Shown: positions 25,901-35,574, numbered from the stretch's first letter. The stretch is DNA of 64,000 nt from Litoditis marina (GCA_964036275.1 CAXIWQ010000496.1:32255-96254); one strand, 5' to 3'. Program-made: numbers and translations. Notes: a model not told the origin generated them from the letters alone.

Positions 25901-28900
25901 AGGTTTGGATTATTGTTGTCCAACTTCAAATCAGTAAAGAAGGGTTTGGATTATTATTGTCCAACTAAAAATCAGTGAAGAAGGGTTTGGATTATTATTG
26001 TCCAACTCAAAATCAGTGAAGAAGGGTTTGGATTATTATTGTCCAAGCTCAAAATCAGTAAAGAAGGGTACGGATTATTATTTTCCAACTCAAAATCAGT
26101 GAAGAAAGGTTCGGATTATTATTGTCCAACTTCAAATCAGTAAAGAAGAGTTCGGATTATTATTGTCCAACTCCAAACCAGTAAAGAAGGGTTTGGATTA
26201 TTATTGTCCAACTCAAAATCAGTGAAGAAAGGTTTGGATTATTGTTGTCCAACTTCAAATCAGTAAGGAAGGGTTAGGATTATTATTGTCCAAGCTCAAA
26301 ATCAGTAAAGAAGGGTTTAGGTTGTTATTGTCCAACTCCAAATCAGTGAAGAAGGGTTTGGATTATTATTGTCCAACTCAAAATCAGTGAAGAAGGGTTT
26401 GGATTATTATTGTCCAACTCAAAATCAGTAAAGAAGGGTTTGGATTATTATTGTCCAAGCTCAAAATCAGTAAAGAAGGGTACGGATTATCATTTTCCAA
26501 CTCAAAATCAGTAAAGAAAGGTTTGGATTATTATTGCCCAACTTCAAATCAGTAAAGAAGGGTTTGGATTATTATTGTCCAACTCAAAATCAGTAAAGAA
26601 AGGTTTGGATTATTGTTGTCCAACTTCAAATCAATGAAGAAGGGTTTGGATTATTATTGTCCAACTCAAAATCAGTGAAGAAAGGTTTGGATTATTGTTG
26701 TCCAACTTCAAATCAGTAAAGAAGGGTTTGGATTATTATTGTCCAAGCTCAAAATCAGTAAAGAAGGGTTTAGGTTGTTATTGTCCAACTCCAAATCAGT
26801 AAAGAAGGGTTTGGATTATTATTGTCCAAGCTCCAAATCAGTGAAGAAGGGTTTGGATTATTATTGTCCAACTCAAAATCAGTAAAGAAGGGTTTGGATT
26901 ATTATTGTCCAACTCAAAATCAGTAAAGAAGGGTTTGGATTATTATTGTCCAAGCTCAAAATCAGTAAAGAAGGGTACGGATTATTATTTTCCAACTCAA
27001 AATCAGTAAAGAAAGGTTCGGATTATTATTGTCCAACTTCAAATCAGTAAAGAAGGGTTTGGATTATTATTGTCCAACTCCAAATCAGTAAAGAAGGGTT
27101 TGGATTATTATTGTCCAACTCAAAATCAGTGAAGAAAGTTTGGATTATTGTTGTCCAACTTCAAATCAGTAAAGAAGGGTTTGGATTATTATTGTCCAAC
27201 TCAAAATCAGTAAAGAAGGGTTTGGATTATTATTGTCCAACTCCAAATCAGTGAAGAAGGGTTTGGATTATTATTGTCCAACTCAAAATCAGTAAAGAAG
27301 GGTTTGGATTATTATTGTCCAACTCAAAATCAGTAAAGAAGGGTTTGGATTATTATTGTCCAAGCTCAAAATCAGTAAAGAAGGGTACGGATTATCATTT
27401 TCCAACTTCAAATCAGTAAAGAAGGGTTTGGATTATTATTGTCCAACTCCATATTAGTAAATAATGTGGTTTTGATTATTATTGTCCAACTCCAAATCAG
27501 TGAAGAAAGGTTTGGATTATTGTTGTCCAACTTCAAATCAGTAAAGAAGGGTTTGGATTATTATTGTCCAACTAAAAATCAGTAAAGAAAGGTTTGGATT
27601 ATTATTGTCCAACTTCAAATCAGTAAAGAAGGGTTTGGATTATTATTGTCCAACTCAAAATCAGTAAAGAAAGGTTTGGATTATTGTTGTCCAACTTCAA
27701 ATCAGTAAAGAAGGGTTTGGATTATTATTGTCCAACTAAAAATCAGTGAAGAAGGGTTTGGATTATTATTGTCCAACTCCAAATCAGTAAAGAAGGGTTT
27801 GGATTTTTATTGTCCAAGCTCAAAATCAGTAAAGAAGGGTTTAGGTTTTTATTGTCCAACTCCAAATCAGTGAAGAAGGGTTTGGATCATTATTGTCCAA
27901 CTCAAAATCAGTGAAGAAGGGTTCGGATTATTATTGTCCAACTCAAAAACAGTAAAGAAGGGTTTGATTTATTATTGTCCAAGCTCAAAATCAGTAAAGA
28001 AGGGTACGGATTATTATTTTCCAACTCAAAATCAGTAAAGAAAGGTTTGGATTATTATTGTCCAACTTCAAATCAGTAAAGAAGGGTTTGGATTATTATT
28101 GTCCAACTCAAAATCAGTAAAGAAAGGTTTGGATTATTGTTGTCCAACTTCAAATCAGTAAAGAAGGGTTTGGATTATTATTGTCCAACTCAAAATCAGT
28201 GAAGAAGGGTTTGGATTATTATTGTCCAACTCAAAATCAGTAAAGAAGGGTTTGGATTATTATTGTCCAAGCTCAAAATCAGTAAAGAAGGGTACGGATT
28301 ATTATTTTCCAACTCAAAATCAGTGAAGAAAGGTTCGGATTATTATTGTCCAACTTCAAATCAGTAAAGAAGAGTTTGGATTATTATTGTCCAACTCCAA
28401 ACCAGTAAAGAAGGGTTTGGATTATTATTGTCCAACTCAAAATCAGTGAAGAAAGGTTTGGATTATTGTTGTCCAACTTCAAATCAGTAAGGAAGGGTTA
28501 GGATTATTATTGTCCAAGCTCAAAATCAGTAAAGAAGGGTTTAGGTTGTTATTGTCCAACTCCAAATCAGTGAAGAAGGGTTTGGATTATTATTGTCCAA
28601 CTCAAAATCAGTGAAGAAGGGTTTGGATTATTATTGTCCAACTCAAAATCAGTAAAGAAGGGTACGGATTATTATTTTCCAACTCAAAATCAGTAAAGAA
28701 AGGTTTGGATTATTATTGTCCAACTTCAAATCAGTAAAGAAGGGTTTGGATTATTATTGTCCAACTCAAAATCAGTAAAGAAAGGTTTGGATTATTGTTG
28801 TCCAACTTCAAATCAGTAAAGAAGGGTTTGGATTATTATTGTCCAACTAAAAATCAGTGAAGAAGGGTTTGGATTATTATTGTCCAACTCAAAATCAGTG

Positions 28901-30450
28901 AAGAAGGGTTTGGATTATTATTGTCCAAGCTCAAAATCAGTAAAGAAGGGTACGGATTATTATTTTCCAACTCAAAATCAGTGAAGAAAGGTTCGGATTA
29001 TTATTGTCCAACTTCAAATCAGTAAAGAAGAGTTCGGATTATTATTGTCCAACTCCAAACCAGTAAAGAAGGGTTTGGATTATTATTGTCCAACTCAAAA
29101 TCAGTGAAGAAAGGTTTGGATTATTGTTGTCCAACTTCAAATCAGTAAGGAAGGGTTAGGATTATTATTGTCCAAGCTCAAAATCAGTAAAGAAGGGTTT
29201 AGGTTGTTATTGTCCAACTCCAAATCAGTGAAGAAGGGTTTGGATTATTATTGTCCAACTCAAAATCAGTGAAGAAGGGTTTGGATTATTATTGTCCAAC
29301 TCAAAATCAGTAAAGAAGGGTTTGGATTATTATTGTCCAAGCTCAAAATCAGTAAAGAAGGGTACGGATTATCATTTTCCAACTCAAAATCAGTAAAGAA
29401 AGGTTTGGATTATTATTGCCCAACTTCAAATCAGTAAAGAAGGGTTTGGATTATTATTGTCCAACTCAAAATCAGTAAAGAAAGGTTTGGATTATTGTTG
29501 TCCAACTTCAAATCAATGAAGAAGGGTTTGGATTATTATTGTCCAACTCAAAATCAGTGAAGAAAGGTTTGGATTATTGTTGTCCAACTTCAAATCAGTA
29601 AAGAAGGGTTTGGATTATTATTGTCCAAGCTCAAAATCAGTAAAGAAGGGTTTAGGTTGTTATTGTCCAACTCCAAATCAGTAAAGAAGGGTTTGGATTA
29701 TTATTGTCCAAGCTCCAAATCAGTGAAGAAGGGTTTGGATTATTATTGTCCAACTCAAAATCAGTAAAGAAGGGTTTGGATTATTATTGTCCAACTCAAA
29801 ATCAGTAAAGAAGGGTTTGGATTATTATTGTCCAAGCTCAAAATCAGTAAAGAAGGGTACGGATTATTATTTTCCAACTCAAAATCAGTAAAGAAAGGTT
29901 CGGATTATTATTGTCCAACTTCAAATCAGTAAAGAAGGGTTTGGATTATTATTGTCCAACTCCAAATCAGTAAAGAAGGGTTTGGATTATTATTGTCCAA
30001 CTCAAAATCAGTGAAGAAAGTTTGGATTATTGTTGTCCAACTTCAAATCAGTAAAGAAGGGTTTGGATTATTATTGTCCAACTCAAAATCAGTAAAGAAG
30101 GGTTTGGATTATTATTGTCCAACTCCAAATCAGTGAAGAAGGGTTTGGATTATTATTGTCCAACTCAAAATCAGTAAAGAAGGGTTTGGATTATTATTGT
30201 CCAACTCAAAATCAGTAAAGAAGGGTTTGGATTATTATTGTCCAAGCTCAAAATCAGTAAAGAAGGGTACGGATTATCATTTTCCAACTTCAAATCAGTG
30301 AAGAAGGGTTTGGATTATTATTGTCCAACTCCAAATCAGTAAAGAAGGGTTTGGATTATTATTGTCCAACTCAAAATCAGTGAAGAAAGGTTTGGATTAT
30401 TGTTGTCCAACTTCAAATCAGTAAAGAAGGGTTTGGATTATTATTGTCCA
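22996..30450 (-). repeat. Satellite A array, inverted and expanded
   Basis: Reverse orientation of the ~41 bp satellite A, about 180 copies against about 78 in the forward arm. The first part mirrors the forward array landmark by landmark (divergent monomers near 23290 and 23545). Beyond that, a block of about 2.88 kb is duplicated in tandem: the rare ATCAATGAAGAAGGG variant is near 26629 and 29511, and the CAAAAACAGTAAAG variant is near 25064 and 27946, both pairs ~2882 apart. The array ends at 30450, abutting the truncated core gene. Confidence 0.97.
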
Positions 30451-30497
30451 AGGTCATTCCAGTTAATTGCGGTCAGATCGAGAGTTATATGAGGCAT
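30451..30497 (-). pseudogene. Truncated start of virion core protein gene, left arm
   Basis: Mirror copy of the stump at 1424-1470: the ATG (CAT at 30495-30497) and about 15 codons, then satellite A' replaces the rest of the gene. The full gene exists only at 38619-39020. Confidence 0.85.
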
Positions 30498-30555
30498 AAC
30501 CGCGTGCTAGAACAACACTTGTTACAATAAGCAGGCTGGCGTGTGGTTGGTCTTT

Positions 30556-31035
30556 ATGTACGGTCAAGAAATTTCAGAAATTTTACAGGCTGATGAGTGT
30601 GCCAAAAAACATTTCATTGGAGTTTTCAGCTGTGACCGTTTACCGCAGACCAGTAAAAAACACTTTAGTCTGGTAGTGAACACTCAGACACACGAGAAAA
30701 GTGGGGAACACTGGCAGGCGCTGATTGTCCAAAACGGTGTTTGTAACTTTTTCTGCTCTCTAGGTCTGGAACCCAATCACCACATAAACAATTATATGTG
30801 CCGCTTCAAGAGTGTGACCTACAACAAAACTGGTCCGCAAAAAAACTATGAGTATACGTGCGGGGGATACTGTATTTTTGTTTTAGCTATGATGACGCGG
30901 AAAAACGACTTTCGCAGCGTATGTGATTTTTTTGATTTGGTCAAGTCAGACGACAAGTTCATACGTTACTTCCTCCGAGAAAAGTATAAATACCAAATTG
31001 AACAACCAAATCCTCATTCGTACCTGCTGCAGTGA
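30556..31035 (+). CDS. Adenain-like cysteine protease (Polinton PRO), left arm
   Basis: Intact 159-residue copy of the virion-maturation protease. Family features, in order: an N-terminal helix region, GVFSCDRLP, LVVNT, GEHW with catalytic His52, Gln95, and TCGGYC with nucleophile Cys102. The acidic triad position is Cys67 in FFCSLG. In the family this enzyme cleaves capsid and core precursors after motifs of the (M/I/L)-x-G-x-G type; a matching site, M-R-G-R-G, is present in the core protein at 38619-39020. It differs from the copy at 886-1365 by about one residue (Ser/Asn90). The first ATG is at 30556. The zinc-finger remnant lies immediately downstream on the same strand, and the acidic gene is convergent. 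Confidence 0.9.
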   Translation: MYGQEISEILQADECAKKHFIGVFSCDRLPQTSKKHFSLVVNTQTHEKSGEHWQALIVQNGVCNFFCSLGLEPNHHINNYMCRFKSVTYNKTGPQKNYEYTCGGYCIFVLAMMTRKNDFRSVCDFFDLVKSDDKFIRYFLREKYKYQIEQPNPHSYLLQ

Positions 31036-31441
31036 CGCGTGCGACAAACATTTCCACAACTCTACTCTCAAGAACAAACACGCTCAAAAAGTTCACCCAG
31101 GAGTGGAGACCCCAAAAACTCTTATGACTCGCGAGGAGTTTCAAGCCAAGTTTGGGGACATTCCCGTCGTTCGTGACCGCACGTGCCCCGTCTGCCAGCA
31201 AATGTTCAGCTGCAAAAGTGCCTGTATGAAACATGTTCTACGGAAGCATGTCAAGAAGAACTCCAACAAGGACGAGAAACCTACAGCCGAGAAGATCCCA
31301 AAGCTCGAAGACATCCCGTCACCACCCAAAGAAACCCACGAGGACCTACCCAAGACAAAACCCGATGCTGGCTCAGATCAAAAATGCGCTGGACCGCCAA
31401 AACAAGATTGTATCACTTGCTTAATGTATTTGTACTATTGA
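31030..31441 (+). pseudogene. C2H2 zinc-finger protein, 5'-truncated copy
   Basis: Same strand as the protease and overlapping its stop codon. Relative to 37648-38067, about 41 bp are missing between GCAGTGACGC and TGCGACAAAC. This removes the start codon and the first Cys pair of finger 1. The finger-1 Lys/His part, the complete finger 2 (CPVC-x12-H-x4-H) and the charged tail remain open. By chance the deletion joins the frame to an open stretch inside the protease 3' end that supplies new cysteines (TCCSDAC), but no ATG precedes it; the first in-frame Met is at MTREEF. The stop at 31439-31441 is followed directly by AATAAA. It could yield only a shortened one-finger protein. Confidence 0.75.
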
Positions 31442-31442
31442 G

Positions 31443-31475
31443 AATAAAACAGTTCTTTCACTAAAAATGTTTATT
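31443..31475. terminator. Overlapping convergent poly(A) signals, left arm
   Basis: AATAAA at 31443-31448 on plus for the protease/zinc-finger side, and TTTATT at 31470-31475 for the minus-strand acidic gene, whose stop is at 31482-31484. Transcripts from the two strands are expected to share a short complementary 3' end. Confidence 0.65.
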
Positions 31476-31481
31476 GTTACA

Positions 31482-32304
31482 CTAAAAATCTCCACCCTGC
31501 TGCCGCGGGCCAGGCAATGGTCCCGCAAAGAACAAGCCCTCCCCGTCCGGCTCCCTCCCCGGTGGATACGCGGCCGGCTCCTCCACCGGCGGCTCCGGCG
31601 ACTGAAACACAGCACTGGTGAACTACGAAAAAACTTAAACTGTTAATATTTTACCCGGTCATTTTGATATCAACTCACCCTGGTGGAGTCCAAGTCGGGG
31701 TCCTCCTCCTCCTCGCCCTGCTCCATGGCTGGGCCTCCATACCCCATGGCTGCCCACATGTTAGGAGGGAACTTGAAATACATTTTTCAGTTCAACGACT
31801 CAGTTAATCTTCAATACAAATAAGACTTAAACATACCTCCTCCTCGCGGACTTGAGCCACCGGCAGCGGTGGCGGCATCCCCGGTGCCAAAAAGAAGAGC
31901 TGTAATTAGAAAAGAGTGGTACCACAAACGGGTGTTGGATAGCGGAAAAATATGAAAATTCGCAGCGTAGATAAAAATAAACGAAACCTACGTCATCCTC
32001 CTCCTCTTCTTCCTCCTCGACGACCGGCCCATCGAAGATCTGCGGCATGTTTGGAGGCTCCTAAAAAAATGCGGTACTATGCTTGTATGCGTATGTTCCT
32101 CTAGTTGTAAAATTATGAAACAGTACTCACCGCACCCTCTTCTTCACGCTCATGCTCGGAAACCCTCTGCTCCTGAACCCAATAAGGGACAAACGGTCCC
32201 AGCGCCTCATCATCACTCTGGCGTAAACGCCGTACAACATGGAGTGCCCGCCAGACTCCCTGGGCATGGCCTGGGTCAGCTCCGCTTTCATTCTCAGATT
32301 CCAT
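31482..32304 (-). CDS. Acidic proline-rich protein, five exons, left arm
   Basis: Five exons on the minus strand: 32304-32131, 32060-31992, 31899-31837, 31771-31679 and 31622-31482. Every intron has GT...AG ends and every exon boundary falls in phase 0. The predicted protein is ~179 residues, rich in Glu, Asp and Pro: an N-terminal segment starting MESENESG, a Glu run after PQIFDGPVV, a hydrophobic LFFLAPGMPPPLP piece, a GEEEEDPDLD piece and a proline-rich tail. No known domain is recognised. The frame is intact here and on the right arm. It starts just after the penton stop, so in viral orientation it follows the penton gene. It may be a virion or regulatory protein, but that is speculation. 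Confidence 0.6.
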
Positions 32305-32324
32305 TTCTTAAAATATTTATTCAT
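32127..32324 (-). CDS. Possible 65-aa basic overlapping ORF, left arm
   Basis: Copy of the frame described at 36753-36950: its ATG overlaps the penton stop (ATGA) and it reads exon 1 of the acidic gene in another frame. The differences between the arms are amino-acid changing in both frames, so they do not show which frame is selected. Confidence 0.25.
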   Translation of the reverse strand: MNKYFKKWNLRMKAELTQAMPRESGGHSMLYGVYARVMMRRWDRLSLIGFRSRGFPSMSVKKRVR

Positions 32325-33508
32325 AAAGTTTTGACATGTAATGTGACAATAGTACTTCCCCAGTTAAAATTAAGCGGTTTACCAAATTCGGATAGGATAT
32401 CAATGGTTACAGTATTAATGGTATCGCGAGCAATCGGAAGGTAGCGCACTGGATTGAACGTGTGCTGGATCATTTGGCCGTAAGTACCGGAGAGAGGACA
32501 ACATTGTAGCAAATTAGTTCTAACATTACCAACAATCGAGAAATCAACAACGTCAGAATAAATGTACATTGTACTTATATTATTGTAAAAGTCAATGGGT
32601 CTATCCGCGGTGGTCGACCTTTCCACTACTTTATTGGAAAACCCCAGAAAATAGGCTAAATCGGGCTCCAGTTCTACTTTCGAAACATAGTTAGTGTTGA
32701 TCACAAGATGCATCCGGTTTATCACGTCTTTGTACTCGAACCGAACTAGATCAGCAACATGTGGCGTGGGAGGGGGCGGCTGCGGCGTGGTAGTGGCTGG
32801 TTCAGGTGCGGTAGCGCTGGAGTTGGTTGCGGGTCTAGCCGCGGGAGTCGCTGCCGCAGGTGTAGTCGTGGTATTGCCCGTTTTTACCACGGGAGTGGCT
32901 GCTGCGGGCGTAGCCGCTGGTGCGGGCGTAGCCGCTGCCTCGCTAAATTTCACCGCAGGAGTTGCTGCGGCGGGTGTCGTGGCGATATTTGTTGTTTTTA
33001 CCACAGGAGTGGCTGCTGCGGGTGTAGCCGCCGACCTGCTAGACTTCACCGCAGGGGTAGCTGCTGCGGGTGCAGCTGTGGTGTTGTCCGTTTTTACCGC
33101 TTCTGCGGGTGTAACCACCGCTTTAGTTGTAGTCTTGACCGCTGATTTCGATGCGGCTGGGTCATTGGCTTTATTTTTCTTTCCCTCATTTTTTGCTGGG
33201 TCGCCCTCTTCTGGGGCTTTACGTTTGTTACGCTTGGGTAGCCTCAAAATCTCCTGAATGTGTTCACCAGTACCATAATGTCCATGTGGTACTACTACAC
33301 GAAACGTACTTTTGTCCTTCAGCAGTATTGTATACGAGGTATCCGAATTTATATTTGTGTTACTGTAGGGGTAAATTATATCGGTCAAACCAATTACATG
33401 TCGGCCTTTCTTTAACGACAGTGTCTCGGGCAGTCGCGTGGTGAACCGGGATGACGTGTTTTTTGAATCAGACGCGACGCTAGCCGGGAGTGTCAAATAG
33501 AAATACAT
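32321..33508 (-). CDS. Penton-like minor capsid protein, left arm
   Basis: 395 residues. The N-terminal ~95 residues (MYFYLTLPAS, FTTRLPETLSL, VIGLTDIIYP) and the C-terminal ~140 residues (FEYKDVINRMHL, LAYFLGFSNK, MYIYSDVVDFSIVGN, RYLPIARD, FNWGSTIVTLHV) match the single-jelly-roll minor capsid (penton homologue) of Mavericks/Polintons. The family forms the capsid vertices. Between the two halves, about residues 95-255, lies an inserted low-complexity linker: first Lys/Arg-rich (PKRNKRK), then repeated Ala-Thr-Pro units such as TPAAATPVVKT. This linker is unusual for the family. The arm copy at 35575-36756 differs at a handful of residues and is two residues shorter near the C-terminus. The frame is intact. 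Confidence 0.92.
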   Translation of the reverse strand: MYFYLTLPASVASDSKNTSSRFTTRLPETLSLKKGRHVIGLTDIIYPYSNTNINSDTSYTILLKDKSTFRVVVPHGHYGTGEHIQEILRLPKRNKRKAPEEGDPAKNEGKKNKANDPAASKSAVKTTTKAVVTPAEAVKTDNTTAAPAAATPAVKSSRSAATPAAATPVVKTTNIATTPAAATPAVKFSEAAATPAPAATPAAATPVVKTGNTTTTPAAATPAARPATNSSATAPEPATTTPQPPPPTPHVADLVRFEYKDVINRMHLVINTNYVSKVELEPDLAYFLGFSNKVVERSTTADRPIDFYNNISTMYIYSDVVDFSIVGNVRTNLLQCCPLSGTYGQMIQHTFNPVRYLPIARDTINTVTIDILSEFGKPLNFNWGSTIVTLHVKTL

Positions 33509-33627
33509 TGTGCAGCCGACTTATAGACGTGCACTTACGTAAATGACCATTTGCAAATGTGCATGCTCACGGGCGTGTTGTGTCTTACAAGGCTCCGTGA
33601 TATCAGACAACTTCTTCGCGGGCTACT

Positions 33628-34734
33628 ATGGTGTTTACGTTTAAGTTCCCGTCGCAGACAACAGTAATCGGAGCTACACAAAGCGGCAAGACCACGCTCA
33701 TGCGTAAAATAATCGATAATGCAGATGAGTACTTTGGCGGTACAATTGATATTATTTTTTGGTTCTATGCAATCGATAATGATGGTATTCCGAGAAAAAA
33801 ATCCAAAGGTTATGGCCATCGAGGGGGCTCCCGACATCAACTTAATCAAGGAGCACAAAGGTCAGAGGTCAATTATTGTTCTAGATGATCTACAATCGCA
33901 TTTCTCGAGAGACAGGGCCGGCCGTGAGCTACTCAACGACTTGTTCTGTGTTTACGCGCATCACCTCAATTGTGCTGTGTTTAATCTAGTACAATCTGCA
34001 TTTCTTTTGGACAGGACCAGCCGCATCAACAGTACCTACATAATACTTTTGAAAAATCACTCCGACAAAATGCAGGTTAAAAATATTCTAATGCAACAGT
34101 TCGGAGACACCTGGAAAGCAGCGCTCGAGGCCTACGATTCCAATTCCAATCAATTCCAATTCCATTGGAATTGATTGGAATTGATTGGAATTGATTAGAA
34201 TTGACTGTGTTTCCAACTTCATGTCAGTTTTTTTTTCCAAAAACGAAGATAAACAATATTAACTTTGGTTCCATTGAACGAGAGACATAAGGAACTATGG
34301 TAATTTGGTAATGAACAAGGAAAAACAGCATGGAATTGTAAATCAATTCCGAATCAATTCTGAGAGAACATCAAGTCAATTCCAATTCCAATTCCAGTTG
34401 TTCTGCTTTACGAAAGAATTGGAATTGCAATTCCAGAAATTTTCTGACATACAAAAGAATTGGAATTGCAATTCTAACCATTTTCGACATACAAAAGAAT
34501 TGGAATTGCAATTCCAATTCTTTTCGACAGACAAAAAGAATTGGAATTGCCATTCTTTTGGATGATTATCTCAATTCTATCAATTCCAATTCCAATTCCA
34601 ATTCCAATTCTAACAACCCTACCGTTCCGTACAACCACCTGGTTGTTGATAACCACCCGCTCACCGAATCAAATTACAGACTACTAACCGATATTACTAG
34701 TGAAAATCCTACAGTGTACATTTCTCGTGTATAA
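33628..34734 (+). pseudogene. Genome-packaging ATPase (FtsK/A32-like), interrupted
   Basis: Polinton-type DNA-packaging ATPase. It starts MVFTFKFPSQ, followed by Walker A GATQSGKT near residue 16 and, further on, Walker B IIVLDDL. Two lesions are visible. First, the frame changes at an A7 run (33795-33801), consistent with one extra A. Second, at about 34139 the gene is split by a ~475 bp AATTCC-rich insertion, after which the last ~40 codons resume at about 34615 in a different frame and end at TAA 34732-34734. The gene sits alone in the spacer between the two viral arms, so only one copy exists. The A-run change could be an assembly error; the insertion is unlikely to be one. Confidence 0.88.
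34139..34614. mobile_element. AATTCC-rich insertion inside the ATPase gene
   Basis: Foreign ~475 bp segment splitting the ATPase coding region. Both ends are simple repeats of CAATTCCAATTCC / GGAATTGATT. The centre holds a few ~50 bp units with AAAAGAATTGGAATTGCAAT and TTTTCGACATAC. The ends are largely reverse-complementary (AATTCC against GGAATT), so the whole segment can fold back. No coding region or clear target-site duplication could be fixed because the repeat extends to the edges. It could be a small non-autonomous element (MITE-like) or a local repeat expansion. Confidence 0.6.
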
Positions 34735-34824
34735 TATATTTGTAATAAATAGTTTGGAAAATATGCTTGGCGGTTGTACAAATAATAAAAAAAAAGGTTT
34801 CGAAATGTCCTGTAATGACAGTAC
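34735..34824 (+). other. 3' flank of ATPase
   Basis: AT-rich stretch just after the ATPase stop. It contains AATAAA near 34744, a plausible poly(A) signal, and a poly-A run near 34787-34795. Confidence 0.35.
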
Positions 34825-35070
34825 AATGTTGCAAAATGTTAGGTAAATGTTTGAGAATGTCGGATAAATGTTTTTGGAAAGTTGGGTAAATGTTCTCGAA
34901 TGTTGCCCCAAAGTTTTGGAATGTTGGGTAAATGTTGCAGAATGTTAGGTAAATGTTCTCCAATGTTGCCCCAAAGTTTTGGAATGTTAGGTAAATGATC
35001 TCCAATGTTGCCCCAAAGTTTTGGAATGTTGGGTAAATGTTTTTGAAAGTTTCACAAATGTTCCAGAGAA
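34825..35070. repeat. Degenerate tandem repeat between ATPase and small ORF
   Basis: Imperfect repeats of GGAATGTTGGGTAAATGTT and CAATGTTGCCCCAAAGTTTT, units of about 35-70 bp, in the gap between the packaging ATPase and the small helical protein. The sequence keeps open frames of about 100 codons on the minus strand (FGATLENIYLTF-type repeats), judged to be repeat artefacts. A related short array of GGAACATATTTGAAACATAT lies at 41574-41640, near the other end of the viral segment. Confidence 0.75.
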
Positions 35071-35121
35071 TACCAGACATCCCATACTAAATACCGTTTC
35101 ATTTACACGTGTGCACGTGTT

Positions 35122-35424
35122 ATGAGCAGTCGTATTCGAAAGCACGCAGCATTTCTACAAGATTGTTCGAGAAACAATCGAGCCCTCAAAACCGCATCCC
35201 CTCAAGAGATTGGCCTACTTGTGGAGATTGTATACAATTTATTGGAAAACAATAACGTATTCCTAACCAATAAAGAGCGTAAGATTCTGAAGCCTTCTTT
35301 ACCCCTACTTTACGCATTATCGAAAGAGCGTAACCCATCCCGTGCTCGACAACTTTTGGGAAAACTGGACAAAAGTGAGATTTGCGCACTTATAACGCCT
35401 GCTCTAGCAAGTGCCCGACTATGA
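35122..35424 (+). CDS. Small helical Polinton-associated protein
   Basis: 100 residues. Pattern: RIRKHAAFLQ, TASPQEIGLLVEIVYNLLEN, LTNKERKILKPSLPLLYALS, then a basic stretch and ALITPALASA. This matches the layout of an unnamed short protein commonly found beside the ATPase and capsid genes of animal Mavericks, with a consensus of the type 'LQTA-x-E-L...LCECALNVL-GN-V-LT-xx-KK-L...HK--LR-LA'. Its role in the family is not established. The stop overlaps the ATG of the next short ORF (ATGA at 35421-35424). The frame is intact and the gene exists only in the palindrome spacer. Confidence 0.7.
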   Translation: MSSRIRKHAAFLQDCSRNNRALKTASPQEIGLLVEIVYNLLENNNVFLTNKERKILKPSLPLLYALSKERNPSRARQLLGKLDKSEICALITPALASARL

Positions 35425-35480
35425 AGCTGAATCACAAGTTCAAACTGGTTCCCATTGATGAGGAGAAAAAAGTTGTCTGA
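35421..35480 (+). pseudogene. Truncated ORF ended by the palindrome junction
   Basis: Starts at the ATGA overlap with the preceding gene and reads MKLNHKFKLVP then a few acidic/lysine residues. It meets TGA at 35478-35480 inside the first bases of the right inverted-repeat arm. The start resembles the short KHRYxLVPEE-type protein that follows the small helical protein in animal Polintons, so the rest of that gene was probably lost when the inverted duplication formed. Confidence 0.5.
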
Positions 35481-35574
35481 TATCACGGAGCCTTGTAAGA
35501 CACAACACGCCCGTGAGCATGCACATTTGCAAATGGTCATTTACGTAAGTGCACGTCTATAAGTCGGCTGCACA

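Larger units (their letters stand above)
1..31923. repeat. Giant palindrome: virus-A-B-[C]-B'-A'-virus'
   Basis: Bases 1-1470 match the reverse complement of 30451-31923, satellite A matches A', and satellite B matches B'. Satellite C at 7439-9044 is the spacer. Virus/A and A/B junctions are identical on the two sides, so this is one inverted duplication rather than independent insertions. The arms now differ in length, about 7.4 kb against about 23 kb, because B' and A' were expanded by higher-order duplication. The left arm is cut by the window edge. Confidence 0.9.
30451..33612 (-). repeat. Left arm of viral inverted repeat
   Basis: This 3.16 kb segment is the near-identical reverse complement of 35473-38665. 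It carries the core-gene stump, protease, zinc-finger remnant, acidic gene and penton gene. The inner end is at GGCTCCGTGATATCAGACAA, 16 bp before the ATPase start. Arm differences include a ~41 bp deletion here in the zinc-finger gene, a 2 bp deletion in the protease on the other arm, and a 6 bp difference near the end of the penton gene. The arms are therefore real diverged copies rather than one sequence read twice. Confidence 0.93.

Noticed and set aside
1471..30450. CRISPR array
   Set aside because: The arrays are head-to-tail satellites with no unique spacers between repeats, in an evident eukaryotic setting.
32694..33257. Plus-strand 187-codon ORF rich in Gly/Val/Ala, and its counterpart at 35826-36389
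   Set aside because: Antisense shadow of the penton Ala-Thr-Pro linker; the penton protein on the other strand is a recognisable family member.
34709..35080. Minus-strand 123-codon ORF with FGATLENIYLTF repeats
   Set aside because: It follows the degenerate tandem repeat between the ATPase and the small ORF and has no relation to known proteins.
35473..35540. Viral terminal inverted repeat at the inner arm ends
   Set aside because: The inverted identity runs for more than 3 kb and includes whole genes, and the ATPase and small protein genes lie inside it. It is a duplication boundary, not a terminal repeat.
35558..35563. TATAAG upstream of the right-arm penton gene as a TATA box
   Set aside because: It lies only ~12 bp before the ATG, so a start site 25-30 bp downstream would fall inside the coding region.
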